From Pinus tabuliformis (lineage: Eukaryota > Streptophyta > Pinopsida > Pinales > Pinaceae): a stretch of 64,000 nt of DNA. The notes below the pieces were generated by a model, which saw nothing but the letters and a program-made list of their open reading frames with translations, made no database searches and was not told the origin of the DNA. Shown piece by piece: positions 10,408-23,315 of the stretch. The position numbers and the translations under genes are program-made. The stretch's first letter is position 1. The number at the start of each line of letters is the position of its first letter. Where the stretch lies: positions 209,553,742 through 209,617,741 of the forward strand of contig CM062818.1 of the NCBI GenBank assembly GCA_031772625.1. Direction: 5' to 3'.

Positions 10408-13400
10408 AAGGAACTTCGTCCCGAAGTTATGTTGAATTATGTATTATGCATTATTTTTATTATTTATTATTTTATTTACTTCCTGTTGCCAACACCCTCT
10501 GCTGAACTAGTATAATCAACATGCATCGAAAGTCCCCAACACCCCGGGAAATCTCAAGGAATCTCTGTCCTTTTTCCCACTTTCGGCACCAGGCTAAGCC
10601 TGACCCGGTCTGTATCCTAGTCCAAGGCTGGCCCCAAGGCTCACGCATGACTCAGACCTCATTTGCCCCAAGGCAGGCATCCGGTCTGGTACTCAATGAC
10701 CCCAGGCATCTCGCAAGGCTGGCCCACTCCCTCCACAACTACTAAGGCACACAGCCCCAGGCATCGAAGTCCTTTACATCCCTTCCAGACTTCGACATCC
10801 CAATCCAATAACAGGCACCTAGCCTAGAACATCAGGCACTTGGCCTCCTCAAGATGGTCCCATAGCTCTTCTAGAGCTATCCATCAAGAGCTATACACAA
10901 GACAAAGGAACCACTGGCATATGTAGTGTTGATTGAGTTTTGTCCCCAGCCCATATGGTATTACTTATTCTCTCTCGTGCATATGGGCTCGCACGAGATC
11001 ATCAAATAAACTGGCCCTCTCGGCCCATTTGTGGAGTCCCGTGAATCATATGCATCCAATGCATTAACCATACCATCATAGTATCATAGGAAATAATCCA
11101 CATGCCAACTCTTGCATGTCATCATAAGAACGTTCATCTTTGTTAATTGCAACATTATGAATAATAAGGAATTGCATGCTCATGCATGTCATAGATTTAT
11201 ACGGAACTATCGCATGCTTCAGTTATACCATCAACATAATTATATTAAAGACATATCATGACTTCTCATAAATGAACCACATGTCAATAATCCTCATATT
11301 ATAGCATCATAATTCCTATGCCATGTTATGCAGATCATATCCATCATGAGTATTGAACATTAAATACCTATCATCACTTAGTAAATGAATATGTCAATAT
11401 ATCTTGACATAACATCATAATACCTCTTCATATCGCTACTATCGTATGAATACCTTATCACTATAAGAACCATATGTACATAATTATCTTCCTACCATGA
11501 TAGCATGAAACATCATCAATATGTTTTCATCAAGTTGTCAATTACTTTTCAATAATCAGTTCGACTTCTTTCTACTAGGTAGTTGATTATTTACACCAAT
11601 GGTATAATCATCTAAGTACATCATTAAATTTCACATAAGCCTCATCATCTTGAGTCTTAATCTCTCGTCATATATTCTTCCTAGTGAAAGCATCATTATT
11701 TAAATCATCTATCTCAAAATTAAAAACCTTTGATTTTACATCCATTTACCCTTTGGCTTACTGATTCCAATACCGCTATATGCAATTGCATATAAACATT
11801 TTTTCATCATGATTTAATTTTATATCATGGTTAATTTACTTGCAAGGATTTGTTAATCCATGTTGACTTATTTAACAATCAACACTTCATCCACATAAAT
11901 ATTTTTTGATCTCGTCAAGTTCGTAAAGTTCATATCTCAATACCACTTGATTGCTTTCTCATAAATTCAGTTTCATCAAGTTGGGCAAAAGACTCTTTCT
12001 TATTAAATAGTATCATTATTTTAGATTTTGAAATAGTTGGAAACACTACTACCATCATTTTCCATGAGAAAATTAAATGTGGAAATGACCTCTTTTAACG
12101 TTATGGAAAGTCATACTCATGAAACAATGAGTCAAGTACAATCTCTATTAATTGACTTTCACTTCTTTTGTCACTATGTACACAATCCTTCTCAAGGTAT
12201 CCGTCTAAAATTTCTAGCAACATTCCTTCCTATATCTTCCTCGTTTATTATCATTTGGTCATCATGCAACTTCACACCTTCACATTTTTAAAATATGTAG
12301 ATCATCATTATGACCATTGCCTATGGTGTTTCTAGCTCTACTCATTAATACCTTTAAAAGAAATTTCTTCTTGATAGAACATCCCTTCATTTTCTCCTAT
12401 CCGATATTCATAGATATATTTTTCTTTTTCTCCCTATCTTGATTTCCTACTATTCCATGTCTATTGGCTTCAAAAATGGACGTTTCTTCACTTCATTCTA
12501 TTTTATTAAATTGACTTGAATTTCTCACCTCCAATCATTGTGGTTTTTCCTCCTCTCCTATAGCACTGATATACCTTGGAAATGTTGTTGCTATTTCCAA
12601 CTTGGGTAAGACCTGATAAATAAATTAATTAAGATATCTACCAAGTGTAATCCACTTATCTTTTCCTGTTTTAAGACATCAACATAATAAAATCTCCTTA
12701 TCATATGTCTTGTTATCCATAATTCATTCATATAGTTAGTCACCTATGAAAAACTTTACAATGTGGCTCTCCCATTGTTATAGATGTTGTTATGCACACA
12801 ACTTATCTTCTCCAATCGTTCTATTTATCATACCTTACAGGTTCCTTAAAATAACCTTCATTATTACCCTGATTTTTCAAGTTCATTAGTTGATTGCCAA
12901 TATTTTCTTCTTTATGTGCATCATCCTTAGATAGACCTTATAGTGATACCTTTAGAGTACCAAGTCATGATTATACCAACTCTTCCAATATGTTCTAAAA
13001 TCGGTTGTTTCTTCTTATTGATTTCTTACCCCTGTTGTGATACTTCTTCTCTACGATCCAAGTTGGCCATAATCACATGAACTATTATTAGCAAGTTTCT
13101 CCTTTCCATTTCTCTTTTGACATCTTTATCCACTATATGTAATTAAACTTGAATCACGAAACCTCATGTAACATTATACTCAACATCTAAACTGAAATCC
13201 AAGTCTGTACAATTTGCCATTGAGAATATAGTAGTAAATGAGCAGATACATGTAATCTGAATGGAAATGGGAGTGTAAAATTAAATTTATTAGAATATCA
13301 CATTGAGAGAGTTGTGTTCTTGCAATAATAGACCAGAGAAATGCCAAGCAACTGCTATTGCTAAAGGACAAAAAACAATCCAACCCAAATAATTAGTGAA

Positions 13401-16400
13401 TAGTATGATCAACATTCAAGGAATGTTATCTCTGTGTTCTTAGATCAGATTGAACAATGAAATAATGAACAGATGCTAGTGAACAATGATCATCTAAAGG
13501 TAATAAGATATCAGAGTTTATCCATTGTCAATTGGAACAGATTTCACTATTTTAGAGCACTTTAATTGGTGACAAATTTTAACTTCAATTATCTAAATAC
13601 TTCAAAAACTATGTTGTAAAATGAACTAGTGGTGAGTGGTTACACCAGCATTAGAGATTTGTTACAAAAAACATGCCATAAATTAGACATCGTTAATTAT
13701 GGGTAGATTATCACCATCCAAGATTACAAGATTTTTTCAATGAATCAATGAGTCATAACAAAACTATATACCTTTAATTAGGTGACTCATTTAGAATTTC
13801 ACTTTTTTATGTGGTTGTAATGGAGAGAACCATTGTAGCACTTTTCTTTTTATGAAATAGTGTTTAGAAAATGATAAGAGAATGCAAGCACAAACAACTC
13901 AAGAAAATGAGATAGTGGTTTTACCATGTAATGAGATTCTAATGAGAGAAGAGAACCAAAGAATTTGCTGTCTATAATGATGCATGGGAAAACCAATGAG
14001 GAACTAATGAGTGCACCAAACTTATACCAGCCAAACATTTTTAGTTGATCTTCCAAAATAAATGGTGGTACCCCTAGAATTTTAGGTCTCACTTCCATAA
14101 TTTAATATCCTACTTTTGTAATGATTTTAGAGAAATAAGTTGGTTGTAGCTAGTTTAACAAGTATATCAGAGTCTAATAATAAAAAAGTTAAAAAGTTAT
14201 TATCAGAGTTTATGAATTTAATAAGATATATGTTATCATAAATTATCAATAATCACAATACTTAAACCATAAATTACCATAAATTATCAACAATCACAAA
14301 TTTGTGGTATAAAACCATGGAAAACATGAGTTAGAAGGTCATAATGATTTCAGAATAAATCTTAGAGAATTGTCTCAATGTATAATCCAAATTCGAATGA
14401 CTAAATCTTAAGAATATTGGTGGCATTATTGTGCTAAGAAGGTACTTTGATCTTCGAAAGAAATTTATTCATCATTATATGTCACATCAATATTAATTCC
14501 ATAGATTCATGATTTTTAAGGATCGAAATTTTGTGCTGTAGAGTGAAATATTTAAGTATATGTTTAAGCAATCATAACTTATGTTAGAAGAACTAAATGG
14601 ACTGCTTTTAACAAAATAAATCGTTAAATAAATTATTGAATGTATCTTGAGATTTTTATGGCTATTAAATAATTACTCCCAGGAAATTTAAGAAATCAAA
14701 CCATCAAAGAAATATTCCACACCATAATAAGAAGAGACACTGTCACCCGACCCAGAATTGGATCGGATGACTGGGAAGGTTATTCCTCCCCAACACCAAA
14801 ATAAAATCATTTTATTAATCATATGGCCTCCCTGCAAGCGCACCTGCGAAGGCAACACCATATCGAATACCTAAATTACCATACATTTAGCCATATTAAT
14901 TTCCCGGATAAGACATAAATTGCCTGCATAAGACATAAGATTGTAAGCTTGCGGCCATGGATATACGTGTTCCTACAAATTCCATTGTTCCTTTCGACAA
15001 CAATGTCGAGAAATATGCACACACAATAAGATAAATAGTACCATTTCCTCATCATAGCCCGATCACATAATCTCCACCCACTCAAATAGCCAACTGCATA
15101 CTTGGTGGCTCTCCAGCTCACAAATGCAAAATTTGTTGGCGCTTGGACCACGGTGTTTAACAACTAGCAGCAATCATTGTAGAAAGGTGAGAAATTTTTT
15201 TCGTTCATATCAGAAGGAATGTAAATAGATTAGTGGACCTCCTTGCCAATAAAGGGGTGGAAGATAATCTAGCTTTGTGTTAGCTCACACAGAGTTCTAT
15301 CTCAATTGTCACCAGGTTCTCTCAATGTCAAACCCTCATCTCTCAAAACAAGATGCTTCAAAAAAAAAAAAGAAATACCAATTCACTTGTAATCAAGATT
15401 TATGACAAGATTATTAGCTTATAACAATGATTCAATGAAGCATGCAAGGATTAATCAATAAATCAAGTAAAGGAAATGAAAATTAGATGAAAATGTTAGA
15501 ACAATAACTCAAATGCCTTAATAGAAAGTGCTCTTAAAAATCTTCACTTATAATATGTTATGACAAATGGAGCAAGTGAGAATTATGCAAATGAAAGCAC
15601 AAGTAAATGATCGTAGATGAGATTACTAATTAGGAAATTAAAGATATACTACTTCAATCTAAAACACAAGTGAGATAAAGACGAATTACTCAATGTAATT
15701 TAGACCAAATAGCCAATGAGATCAAACAATTAGCAATGAAGTCTAGATTTATTAATGACCAAGTGAAGCAATCCAATAAATTAGATATAAATACAATGAA
15801 ATGAAAATTAAATTAAAGAGTTAGTCACTTCCGCAAGAAATCCTCCCTTTTAAATAAGGAGATGGGATACAATAGAAATAAATCTGAAACTCACTCAAGA
15901 AAATGTATTTTTATTATGAGATTACAAAGGAATAATCCCTTAAATAGTAAAAGAGAATTTTCAAATGAACGTTTAAATACCCCTCCTAAAAATATTAATG
16001 AGAGAAAATACAAGGACTAATATAAACTTTAAGAAAATGAATTTCCAGCATATATTCCACATATATTCCACTGGCAAGGAACGAAAAGAGGAATAATGCA
16101 TTCTCGCATCATGATTAGTAAAACTAATAATCCCACTTTGAAGATTAAAAAAAATGGGGTATAATAACTGAAAACGTTGAGTAACTCCAAAATTTAATAC
16201 CAAAATAGCTTCAGCAAAATAATAGTCAAAATTCACTTTTATCTGGGTTTGGTAAAGTCAAAATAATCTGACTCGACGATAGCTCGACAATCGAGTTAAC
16301 TCAACGACAACTCGAGTTATTAAATAATAAAGAAAAATAGACTTCGTCGTTTATGACAAAGCTTGATAACCAAAACTGCTAAGTAGACTAATTGTATTAA

Positions 16401-17412
16401 TTTTAACCATGAGTGAACTAGGCCATGGTGGGCACAGGAAACTATATTCGAAGTAACAATTTAAAACAACATGAGCTTTCTCGAAATTTAACAAATTGAG
16501 GGGTGGATCACATAAGGATAGAAAACTTGAAAATTAAATTATTTGACTATCTTTCGAAGGACCCAAAATTTAATAATCCATAACTCCGTTCCCTCTGCGT
16601 GGAGGCACCCAAAAAAATTTATTGACAGTACCGAAACTTACCATTAAATAAATCTTATTGCATTTCATTCTTTCACGGAAGAGAATCGAGTATTGTAAAT
16701 TCGTTTTCATTAAAATTCACATAATATATTAGGAGGAAACTCCCTAAGGTAAAAGGAATAATTTATGGGTTATCATGCAAGGGTTTTAATAATCAAGGAA
16801 AGAAGAGCTTTACAAGAATAGAGAAAATCTGGGGTTATGGACAACTACTACTTGCATTTTTTTTTTTTTTCTTTTAAATTTTTTTATAATTTTTTTTTTT
16901 TCTATTTAAATTAAATTATTTCACTTCATTAAAAAAAAATATGGATTAATTTAATTAAGGTAAAATAAAAAATTTCTCTTTTAAAACCCCACGTTGTGTA
17001 CAATTACAAAGCTTTCCATGCCTCCATGGGCTCTACTTGAGAATCCCCAACAATTCCCAAGAAATTTGATTATAAATAATTGGGTGGTCTCTAGATTAAG
17101 AAAATTGGAATAAACAACCAGTAAAGATGCAGGGGACAACAAGAAGGAGCCCAGATATGAAAATATGTACATGATAAGATTAGCTGTGGAGATTACTCAT
17201 AGGAATGACTTTAAAAATGAACACCATCAAAATATAACTATGTAGTAAGTATGCACTGAATAAAAAATTTACGTGTATAGCGAGGGTTTGTAGAAAAAAT
17301 ATGCGGCCTCCTGGAAGTAACCATTATGTAACTTCAAAACAAGTCAAGTTAAAAATTCCAACAAAATAATTTTTTTTCTAAGATGCCCATAGGCCCTAAG
17401 GGTTGAGCCAAA
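10408..17412. other. 7-kb interior of the LARD-like element without recognisable genes
   Basis: I read both strands and find no gag, protease, RT, RNase H or integrase motif. The open frames present (the longest is about 95 codons, e.g. 14876-15163 minus) show no known domain. A (T)n and (A)n low-complexity patch lies at about 16858-16935. The stretch 10500-10900 is richer in G+C than its surroundings. It could be heavily decayed coding sequence or genuinely non-coding cargo. Confidence 0.5.
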
Positions 17413-17424
17413 GCTCTGATACCA
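17413..17424 (-). other. Initiator-tRNA-Met primer-binding site of the LARD-like element
   Basis: The plus strand reads GCTCTGATACCA, which is a perfect 12-base TGGTATCAGAGC on the minus strand, two bases from the LTR that starts TGTAACAATCC at 17427. This fixes the element's orientation. Confidence 0.85.
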
Positions 17425-17426
17425 TA

Positions 17427-18152
17427 TGTAACAATCCAAAATAAATATAAAATTAATTTCCTAATTAAAATCAGAATCAACAAATAAGTACATACCTATA
17501 TTATCTGTGATCAATGCCTGCCAGATGACAACAAGGTTTTGGGGACGACTCTCCACCCAACCGTAGGCTCAATTGTGCAAGGATTTGCTACAACTAGCCA
17601 CCCCCGAGCCCTCATCAACATACTACTGCCAGTGACTCCTAAGTCTTAGAACTCCATTCTCCCAAGAGAATGCAAGATAGAATCTCGGAATGATGGAATG
17701 CAGGAATGCCTCTCATCTTCCTCACCATTTATTAAATAGAACAACATTGGAAGGGGAACCACATGCACACACTCCATGTGTCTACGTGCAACTTTCTTTT
17801 GATTTTTAGCTTTCTTGTTTTATTTCTTTACTTTTCTTTTGATTTTTAGCTTTTCTTGTTTTATTTCCTTCTTTTTGATAGTTTTCTTATTTTATTTCTA
17901 TTTATTCTTATTTAGAGTTTTAGTATGGTTATTACTATTTTTATTTTTATTATTTTTATTTATCTTCTTTGTATATATTTTTAATATCATTTATTATTTA
18001 ACATTTATGATTTATTATTTTTATTATTTATTATTAAGTGATTTATTTATTATTTCTATTATTAATTATTTTTATTATTTATTATTTATTATTATATTAT
18101 TATTTATTATTATTATTATTTATTATTTATTATTAAGGGGAGGGATATTACA
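17427..18152 (-). repeat. 5' LTR of the LARD-like element
   Basis: It is 726 bp long and has inverted ends TGTAA...TTACA. The right third is TTATT-rich and matches 10149-10393. The 181-codon frame at 17815-18360 is a low-complexity product of this T-rich sequence and not a gene. Confidence 0.8.
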
Positions 18153-18182
18153 TTCACCCCCCTCTCAGTATTATTTCCAACA

Positions 18183-18629
18183 CTTAAGGCAACCCGCATG
18201 TATACATACTTTTCTGTGGAGAAACCTGCGTACAGATCTCAATATACTGAAAAATTGTAATTCTGAATCAGAAGCAAAGTTGACCAAATATATTATGAAA
18301 TATTCTATTATCTTACAGAAACCTCGTATAGTTAACAACATTAATAATCTTTTCAACTAATCAACATGCAAACAAATTCAACTTCATCATTCAAAGAGTT
18401 CTACTTTAGACATTATCACTCTACCCAAATCAATATGAGGACATCATTGATAGACAACAGAGTACAACAACACTGATTGGGTTGATCAGTCATTTATGAG
18501 AAGAAACCCTTCCTTTATATACACGACTTTGAAGAGATGAACCCGTGTGTATACGCGACTTACCCGAGACCAACCTGTGTATAGATCTACAAATTTTGCA
18601 GGAACCCTTCCTTTATATACATGACTTTG
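18183..18629 (-). mobile_element. Copia-type LTR-A, segment 2
   Basis: Continues LTR-A after the CTTAA duplication. It begins 'cttaaggcaacccgcatg', matching LTR-B from about 35870. It contains the recurring GTGTATACGCGACTT motif at 18545-18561. It is interrupted again at 18630 by the non-coding LTR element; the CTTTG at 18625-18629 is one half of that TSD. Confidence 0.85.
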
Positions 18630-19941
18630 AGTTCGAATTTCTAAGTCTAATTGTTAGAAAACCTTGATGTACTTTCTGATTTATTCCTTCTTACTTGTTC
18701 TAATTAATTAACAAGTTATCTACAAAGTAAATACTGAAAATAAAAAACAAGTACATGCTCAACACATTACAGATCATCAACTGAAGGAAACAGAAACAAG
18801 CACACAAATGACACTGTTATTTTTGGACTAATGTCCCCAAAAAACCTAATGCGGGAAAAACGATGCAACTATATGAGGGTTTGATTTATTAAGTAGTTTT
18901 AGAATACAATTTGGGTGCCAAATCCGGCTCACCAAACAGAGAAAAATCTCGGTAGTAGCACCTCTCAATTTGAGACAGATGTTCTGGCTGAAACCTCGGA
19001 TAAACCCTCCAGAAACTTCTAATCTCCAATCTACCCCATGAAAAACCGCAGTGTCAGCCTCTAGGGACTACGTCAGCCTCTTCCGCCCTCTGCGTTAGCT
19101 TGCCCAATAGTTCCCAGTAGTTTCAACTATTCCTGGAAGTTCCAGCTTATGCCCTTTGTGTTAGCTTGCCTGACAGTTCCGACAGTTCTCGACAGTTCCG
19201 ACTGTTCCCTACAGTTCTGACTTCTGCACTCTATGTCATCTTTCCTAGCTATTCTCACAGTTCCTGACATTTTTGGCTGTTCCTAACAGTTCTGGCTTTC
19301 GCCCTCTGTGTTAGCTTTCATGGAAGTTCTGGTTTCTGCCCTCTACGTTAGCTTTCCTAGATGTTTCGACAGTTCCTGGCAGTTCCAACTTCTGCCCTCT
19401 ACGTCAGCTTTCCCAGTTGTTCTGGTAGTTCCCGACAGTTCTGGATTCTACCCTCTGTGTAAGTTTTCTTGGTTGTTGCGTTGATCCTCCCGACACTATC
19501 TCTACATCTCTGCTTCTGTATTCACTACCCTTCATCTGAACTCTGATCACTCTCTCAACTTTCTCAGCAAACCTTGCCCCAGAAAGTCGAAATCTTGATC
19601 TCTTAGTGTGTTCTCCAACTGACCCTCAAGCCTCCTCTTATAATTTTCTCGTTGACAGATCAATAGCCGAGATTAAGTCCCTAATCAATGGCTAAGATTA
19701 GATCTGGCTTGATCCATGACTTTTGGACCATTCTAACACAATTTTATATTAATTCACATTAATGTTTTAATTTCCCTAAGTTTAGACTTAGGGAATCCAT
19801 TAAAAATAATAATTATTTTAATATGTCCCAAACTATTTAGAATCTGCCCAAACCCTTTCTGAGTATTGGAGATCTCATGTGCCTTAGCCTCTCCTCCAAT
19901 TTTCATGGCTAGAGCACATCCGATGCTACCCCAAATCAAAA
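18630..19941 (-). repeat. 3' LTR of second non-coding LTR element
   Basis: It begins AGTTCGAATTTC, aligning with TGTTGGAATTTC of the other LTR, and ends CCAAATCAAAA against CCAAATCAACA. The stretch from about 19060 to 19480 holds degenerate tandem units built around 'cagttccgacagttcc' and 'gccctctgcgtcagctttcc'. It is shorter than the other LTR mostly because it has fewer of these units. Confidence 0.85.
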
Positions 19942-19950
19942 CTCCCTCTT
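19942..19950 (-). other. Polypurine tract of second non-coding LTR element
   Basis: On the minus strand it reads AAGAGGGAG, directly upstream of the 3' LTR, the expected place for the plus-strand primer. Confidence 0.7.
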
Positions 19951-21457
19951 AGCGAGGACTGTGCTCTAGTAATACTCCTCACTGAGCATCACTTTGATCA
20001 TCCGACATCGGTCCCTATGTTGATGCTAGGTCTTCTTCCCAACATGCTCTGCACTGCTGCATCTTGTACTGCTCCCCATGGCCCTTCCACTACCACTGCT
20101 GCATCTGTACTGCAACTCCCTCTGCATCCATGCCGCTGCCCATGGCCCTGCCCCTGCCACTGCTGTGTCTGCAATGCATCCCCTCTCATCACGCTGCATC
20201 GTGCTGCCCATAGCACCACCGCTGCTAACTGTTGCACTACAACTCAGTTACTGAGAAGTAAGTAATTGATCTCCCAACTCCGACATCTGTATCAAGCTAG
20301 AGACACCCATGAAGCTGAAAACTCCCTTTATCGCTGACAAGTGCTCCCTCTCTAACCTCTATGTTGCTGCAACTACTCCATGCATCTCCCACCATTGTAC
20401 ACCTCTCTGTGCCATCCTGCACTGGTGCAACACTCCCATGCTTCTCATACTGCTGCCTCACATTGTCCTGGGAATCCTGCACTATAGCTCCCTCTGTCGC
20501 TCCAGCCTCATCCATCTCTACTGACATCCGCCGGTACTACTACTTCTCATTGGGGCTCTCATAGCAAGGTTTAATCCAAGAGGCTGGGTACCTCAAGGAT
20601 CCTGCCCCTCATCGCCTGTAGTCTGTCTAGCTACAACTCGATGTATCCCCACCTTCACTCAAGTGGCGTGTGAGCACTCATGGCACAGTCATCATCTGTC
20701 TCCTCTGTCGACTCCTTTGAGTCTCTCTACTTCCCACCCAAAAGTTCTCAGTTCGACTCCTACTGAGTCTCTCCACCTCCCATCTAGAAGTTTTTGGTTT
20801 GATTCCTGCTGAGTCTCTCTACTTCCCTTCTAGAAGTTCTCAGTTCAACTCTTGCTGAGTCTCTCTACTTCCCATCTAGAAGTTCTCAATTAGACTCCTG
20901 TTGAGTCTCTCTACTTCCTATCTAGAAGTTCTCTTCTAGACTCCCTCTGAGTCCCGATTTCCCTCCTGGAAATCCTTTTTCCCATGTCGAGATGCCCCCC
21001 ACTCTGATCGTATGTGCAGCCACACCACTGATCCAGATTTCTCGGCTAGAAACCCTTCGTAGAAACTCCCTCCTTCTTAAACTTTCCTTGTTAGGCACTG
21101 TTATGAAAACAATACCCCACGAGCTCCACTCTACAACTTACCCACAGCCTCCTAAACCCCAACATCCTGAAGGTCAGAGCTCCTAGGCTCTGTACAGTCC
21201 CGACACCGGCAAACTAGCTTCCTCAACCAACTGCATCAGCCCTCCTGGCCTTTGCATGGATCTGTGTGAGCCTGTCTTTGCCTCCCTCAGCCTTTGTGCA
21301 ACCTATTATTGGCTCGAATTTGATGACACAGTTACTACGTCACCACTCCCTTGCTGCTTTGCTACTAGGAGCAACTTCTATCACTTGGGACAACTGTTTT
21401 CTGCCACTGCTGTTCTGCTGCTGTTGCTGTCTCAGTTCTCCAGTGATTTGCAACCAC
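19951..21457. other. Interior of second non-coding LTR element
   Basis: No retroviral-type protein domain is visible on either strand. It has two notable stretches: a CTG/TGC-rich low-complexity patch (about 20040-20240), which produces spurious Cys/Ala-rich frames, and a tandem array at about 20712-20955. The composition is C+T-rich on the plus strand. Confidence 0.6.
20712..20955. repeat. Tandem repeat of about 45 bp, at least five units
   Basis: Each unit reads roughly 'gagtctctctacttcc', 'catctagaagttctcag', 'ttcgactcctgct'. The units diverge from one another by point changes. It lies in the middle of the non-coding element interior; no function is evident. Confidence 0.85.
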
Positions 21458-21469
21458 GCTCTGATACCA
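21458..21469 (-). other. Initiator-tRNA-Met primer-binding site of second non-coding LTR element
   Basis: GCTCTGATACCA on the plus strand is a perfect TGGTATCAGAGC on the minus strand. It directly abuts the LTR that starts TGTTGGAATTT at 21470. Confidence 0.9.
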
Positions 21470-22970
21470 TGTTGGAATTTCTAAGTCTAACTGTTAGAAA
21501 CCCTTCATGTACTTTATGATTTATTCCTTCCTACTTGTTCTGATTAATTAACAAGTTACGTACAAAGTAAATACTGAAAATAAACACAAGTACATGCTCA
21601 ACACATTACAGATCATCAACTGAAGGAAACAGAAACACGCACACAAATGACATTGTTATTTTTGGTCAAATGTCCCTGGAAAAACCCAATGCAGGAAAAC
21701 TGGTACAACTATATGAGGGTTTGATTTATTAAGTAGTTTCAGAATACAATCTGGGTGCCAAATCTGGCTCACCCAACAGAGAAAAATCTCGACAGTAGCA
21801 CCTCTCAATCTGAGATAGATGTTCCGACTAAAACCCAGGATGAACACTCTGGCAGCTCCTCAGCTCCAATCTGCCCCATGAAAAACCCCAGCATCAACCT
21901 CTAGGGACTACACTAGCCTTTTCTGTCCTCTACGTCAGCTTTCTTGGAAGTTCTGGTAGTTCCCGACAATTCCGACTATTCCCGAAAGTTGCAACTTCTT
22001 CCCTCTGTGTCAGTTTTCCCATCAGTTCCGATAGTTCTCGGCAGTTCCAACCGTTCCTGGTAGTACTAACTTCTGCCCTTTGCATCAACTTTCTCGACTA
22101 TTTTGGTAGTTCCCGATAGTTCTGGCTATTCCTAGAAGTTTTTGTTTCTGCCCTCTAGGTCAGCTTTCCTAGCGGTTCCAACAGTTCCTGCCAGTTCTGA
22201 CAGTTCCTGGTAGTTCTGACTTCTTCCCTCTGCATCAGCTTTCCCGACTGTTCCAGCAGTTCCCCGCAGTTCTGACTTCTGCCACCTGCGTCATATTTCC
22301 TAGCTATTCTAGTAGTTCCAGGAAGTTTTAGTTGTTCCCAGTAGTTTTGGCTTCTGCCCTCTGCATCATCTTTCCCAACTATTTTGACAGTTCCTGGCAG
22401 TTCCAACTTCTACCCTCTGTGTCAGCTTTCTCGGCAGTTCCAGAAAGTTTCGGCTATTCCTAATAGTTCTGGCTTTTTCCCTTTGCATCAGATTTCTTGG
22501 TTGCTGTGTTGATCCTCCCAACATTATCTCTGCCTCTATGCTTCTGTATTCAGTACCCCTCAGCTGCAACTCTGATCACTCTCTCAACTTTGCTAGCAAA
22601 CCCATCCCCAGAAAGTCGAAATCTTGATCGCTTGGTGTGTTCTCCAAGTGACCCTCAAGCCTCCTCTTATACTTTTCTTGTTGACAGATCAACGACCGAG
22701 ATTAAGTCCCTAATCAATGGCTAAGATTAGATATGGCTTGATCTGTGACTTTTGGACCATTCTAACACAGTTTTATATTAATTCACATTAAAATTTTAAT
22801 TTCCCTAAATTTAGACTTAGGGACTCCATTAAAAATATTATTTATTTTAATATCTCCTAAACTCTTTAAAATATGCCCAAACCCTTTCTGGGTATTGGAT
22901 ACCTCATGCACCTTAGTCTCTCCACCAATTTTTGTGGCTAGATCACATCCGATGCTACCCCAAATCAACA
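21470..22970 (-). repeat. 5' LTR of second non-coding LTR element, with expanded internal repeats
   Basis: 1501 bp, against 1312 bp for its partner. The region 21920-22500 is a longer array of the same 'gttccgacagttcc/ctctgcgtcagctttcc' units seen in the other LTR. It ends CCCCAAATCAACA at 22970; the LINE inserted immediately beyond this and duplicated these bases at 30433-30445. Confidence 0.85.
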
Positions 22971-22971
22971 C

Positions 22972-23315
22972 TTTTTTTTTTTTTGTAAGCTGCGGTAGAT
23001 CTATTAATTATAAACATATATAGTACAAAACAGAGGAGCCTCAATCTGCCCCGAGGGGAAACCAGATCTGTTGGCTCCTATCCTTCCAAGAGTCAATGAA
23101 GTTATCATTTTGAGCATTGTTCAGTATCACAAGACCAAAACACCTCTTTCCCCCAATTGTCCAAAAAGTAAACCAGTTTTTCTCAGTCCTACTGTTCCTA
23201 CCCAGAGCACTGTTCATATCTATTATAGACCCAAAAAACATTTTCATATCTACTATAGACCCAAAACACAGAATATTGACTTTCTAAACAGAAAAAGAAA
23301 CAGGAAACCAGCCTT
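22972..23315 (-). other. LINE 3' untranslated region and poly(A) tail
   Basis: Lies between the ORF3 stop and the target site. The tail appears as about 13 T residues (22972-22984) on the plus strand; its first bases are shared with the TSD. A short direct repeat, 'catatctattatagaccc' and 'catatctactatagaccc', is at about 23215-23265. No gene is seen. Confidence 0.8.

Larger units (their letters stand above)
10149..18152 (-). mobile_element. Large non-coding LTR retrotransposon derivative (LARD-like)
   Basis: Minus-strand element with 5' LTR 17427-18152, PBS 17413-17424, PPT 10394-10407 and a truncated 3' LTR 10149-10393. TTCAC flanks both ends (10144-10148 and 18153-18157), as expected for a 5-bp TSD. 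The 7-kb interior has no recognisable gag or pol on either strand, so it would depend on proteins of another element. A pair of inverted 'acttcg..cgaagt' bases just before the PPT (about 10414-10432) resembles a conserved feature near the 3' end of some plant Ty3/gypsy elements, hinting at a gypsy parent. Confidence 0.7.
10025..18182 (+). mobile_element. Short LTR-like element (about 150 bp), itself split by another element
   Basis: The flanks carry a 5-bp TSD, CTTAA (10020-10024 and 18183-18187), and the disrupted site is intact in LTR-B. The element's own sequence is only 10025-10148 plus 18153-18182. It begins TGTTTGCATTATGG and ends CTCTCAGTATTATTTCCAACA. These ends resemble those of the host copia LTR but in the opposite orientation. 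It is either a solo LTR of a related short-LTR family or a TRIM/SMART-like unit. The remainder of the interval is the nested non-coding LTR element at 10149-18152. Confidence 0.65.
18630..22970 (-). mobile_element. Second non-coding LTR retrotransposon with long LTRs
   Basis: 3' LTR 18630-19941, PPT 19942-19950, a 1.5-kb interior, PBS 21458-21469 and 5' LTR 21470-22970. The TSD is CTTTG: 18625-18629 on the left and 30446-30450 on the right, displaced by the LINE that later landed at the LTR end. The interior has no gag or pol. LTRs of 1.3 and 1.5 kb around a 1.5-kb core place it with non-autonomous LARD/TRIM-like elements, dependent on enzymes supplied in trans. Confidence 0.85.

Noticed and set aside
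10119..10409. Hydrophobic Phe/Tyr/Leu-rich open frame (also 17815-18360)
   Set aside because: It comes from TTATT-type low-complexity sequence shared by two LTR copies; no real protein composition.
20017..20265. Cys/Ala-rich frames on both strands
   Set aside because: Produced by CTG/TGC-rich low-complexity DNA in a non-coding LTR element.
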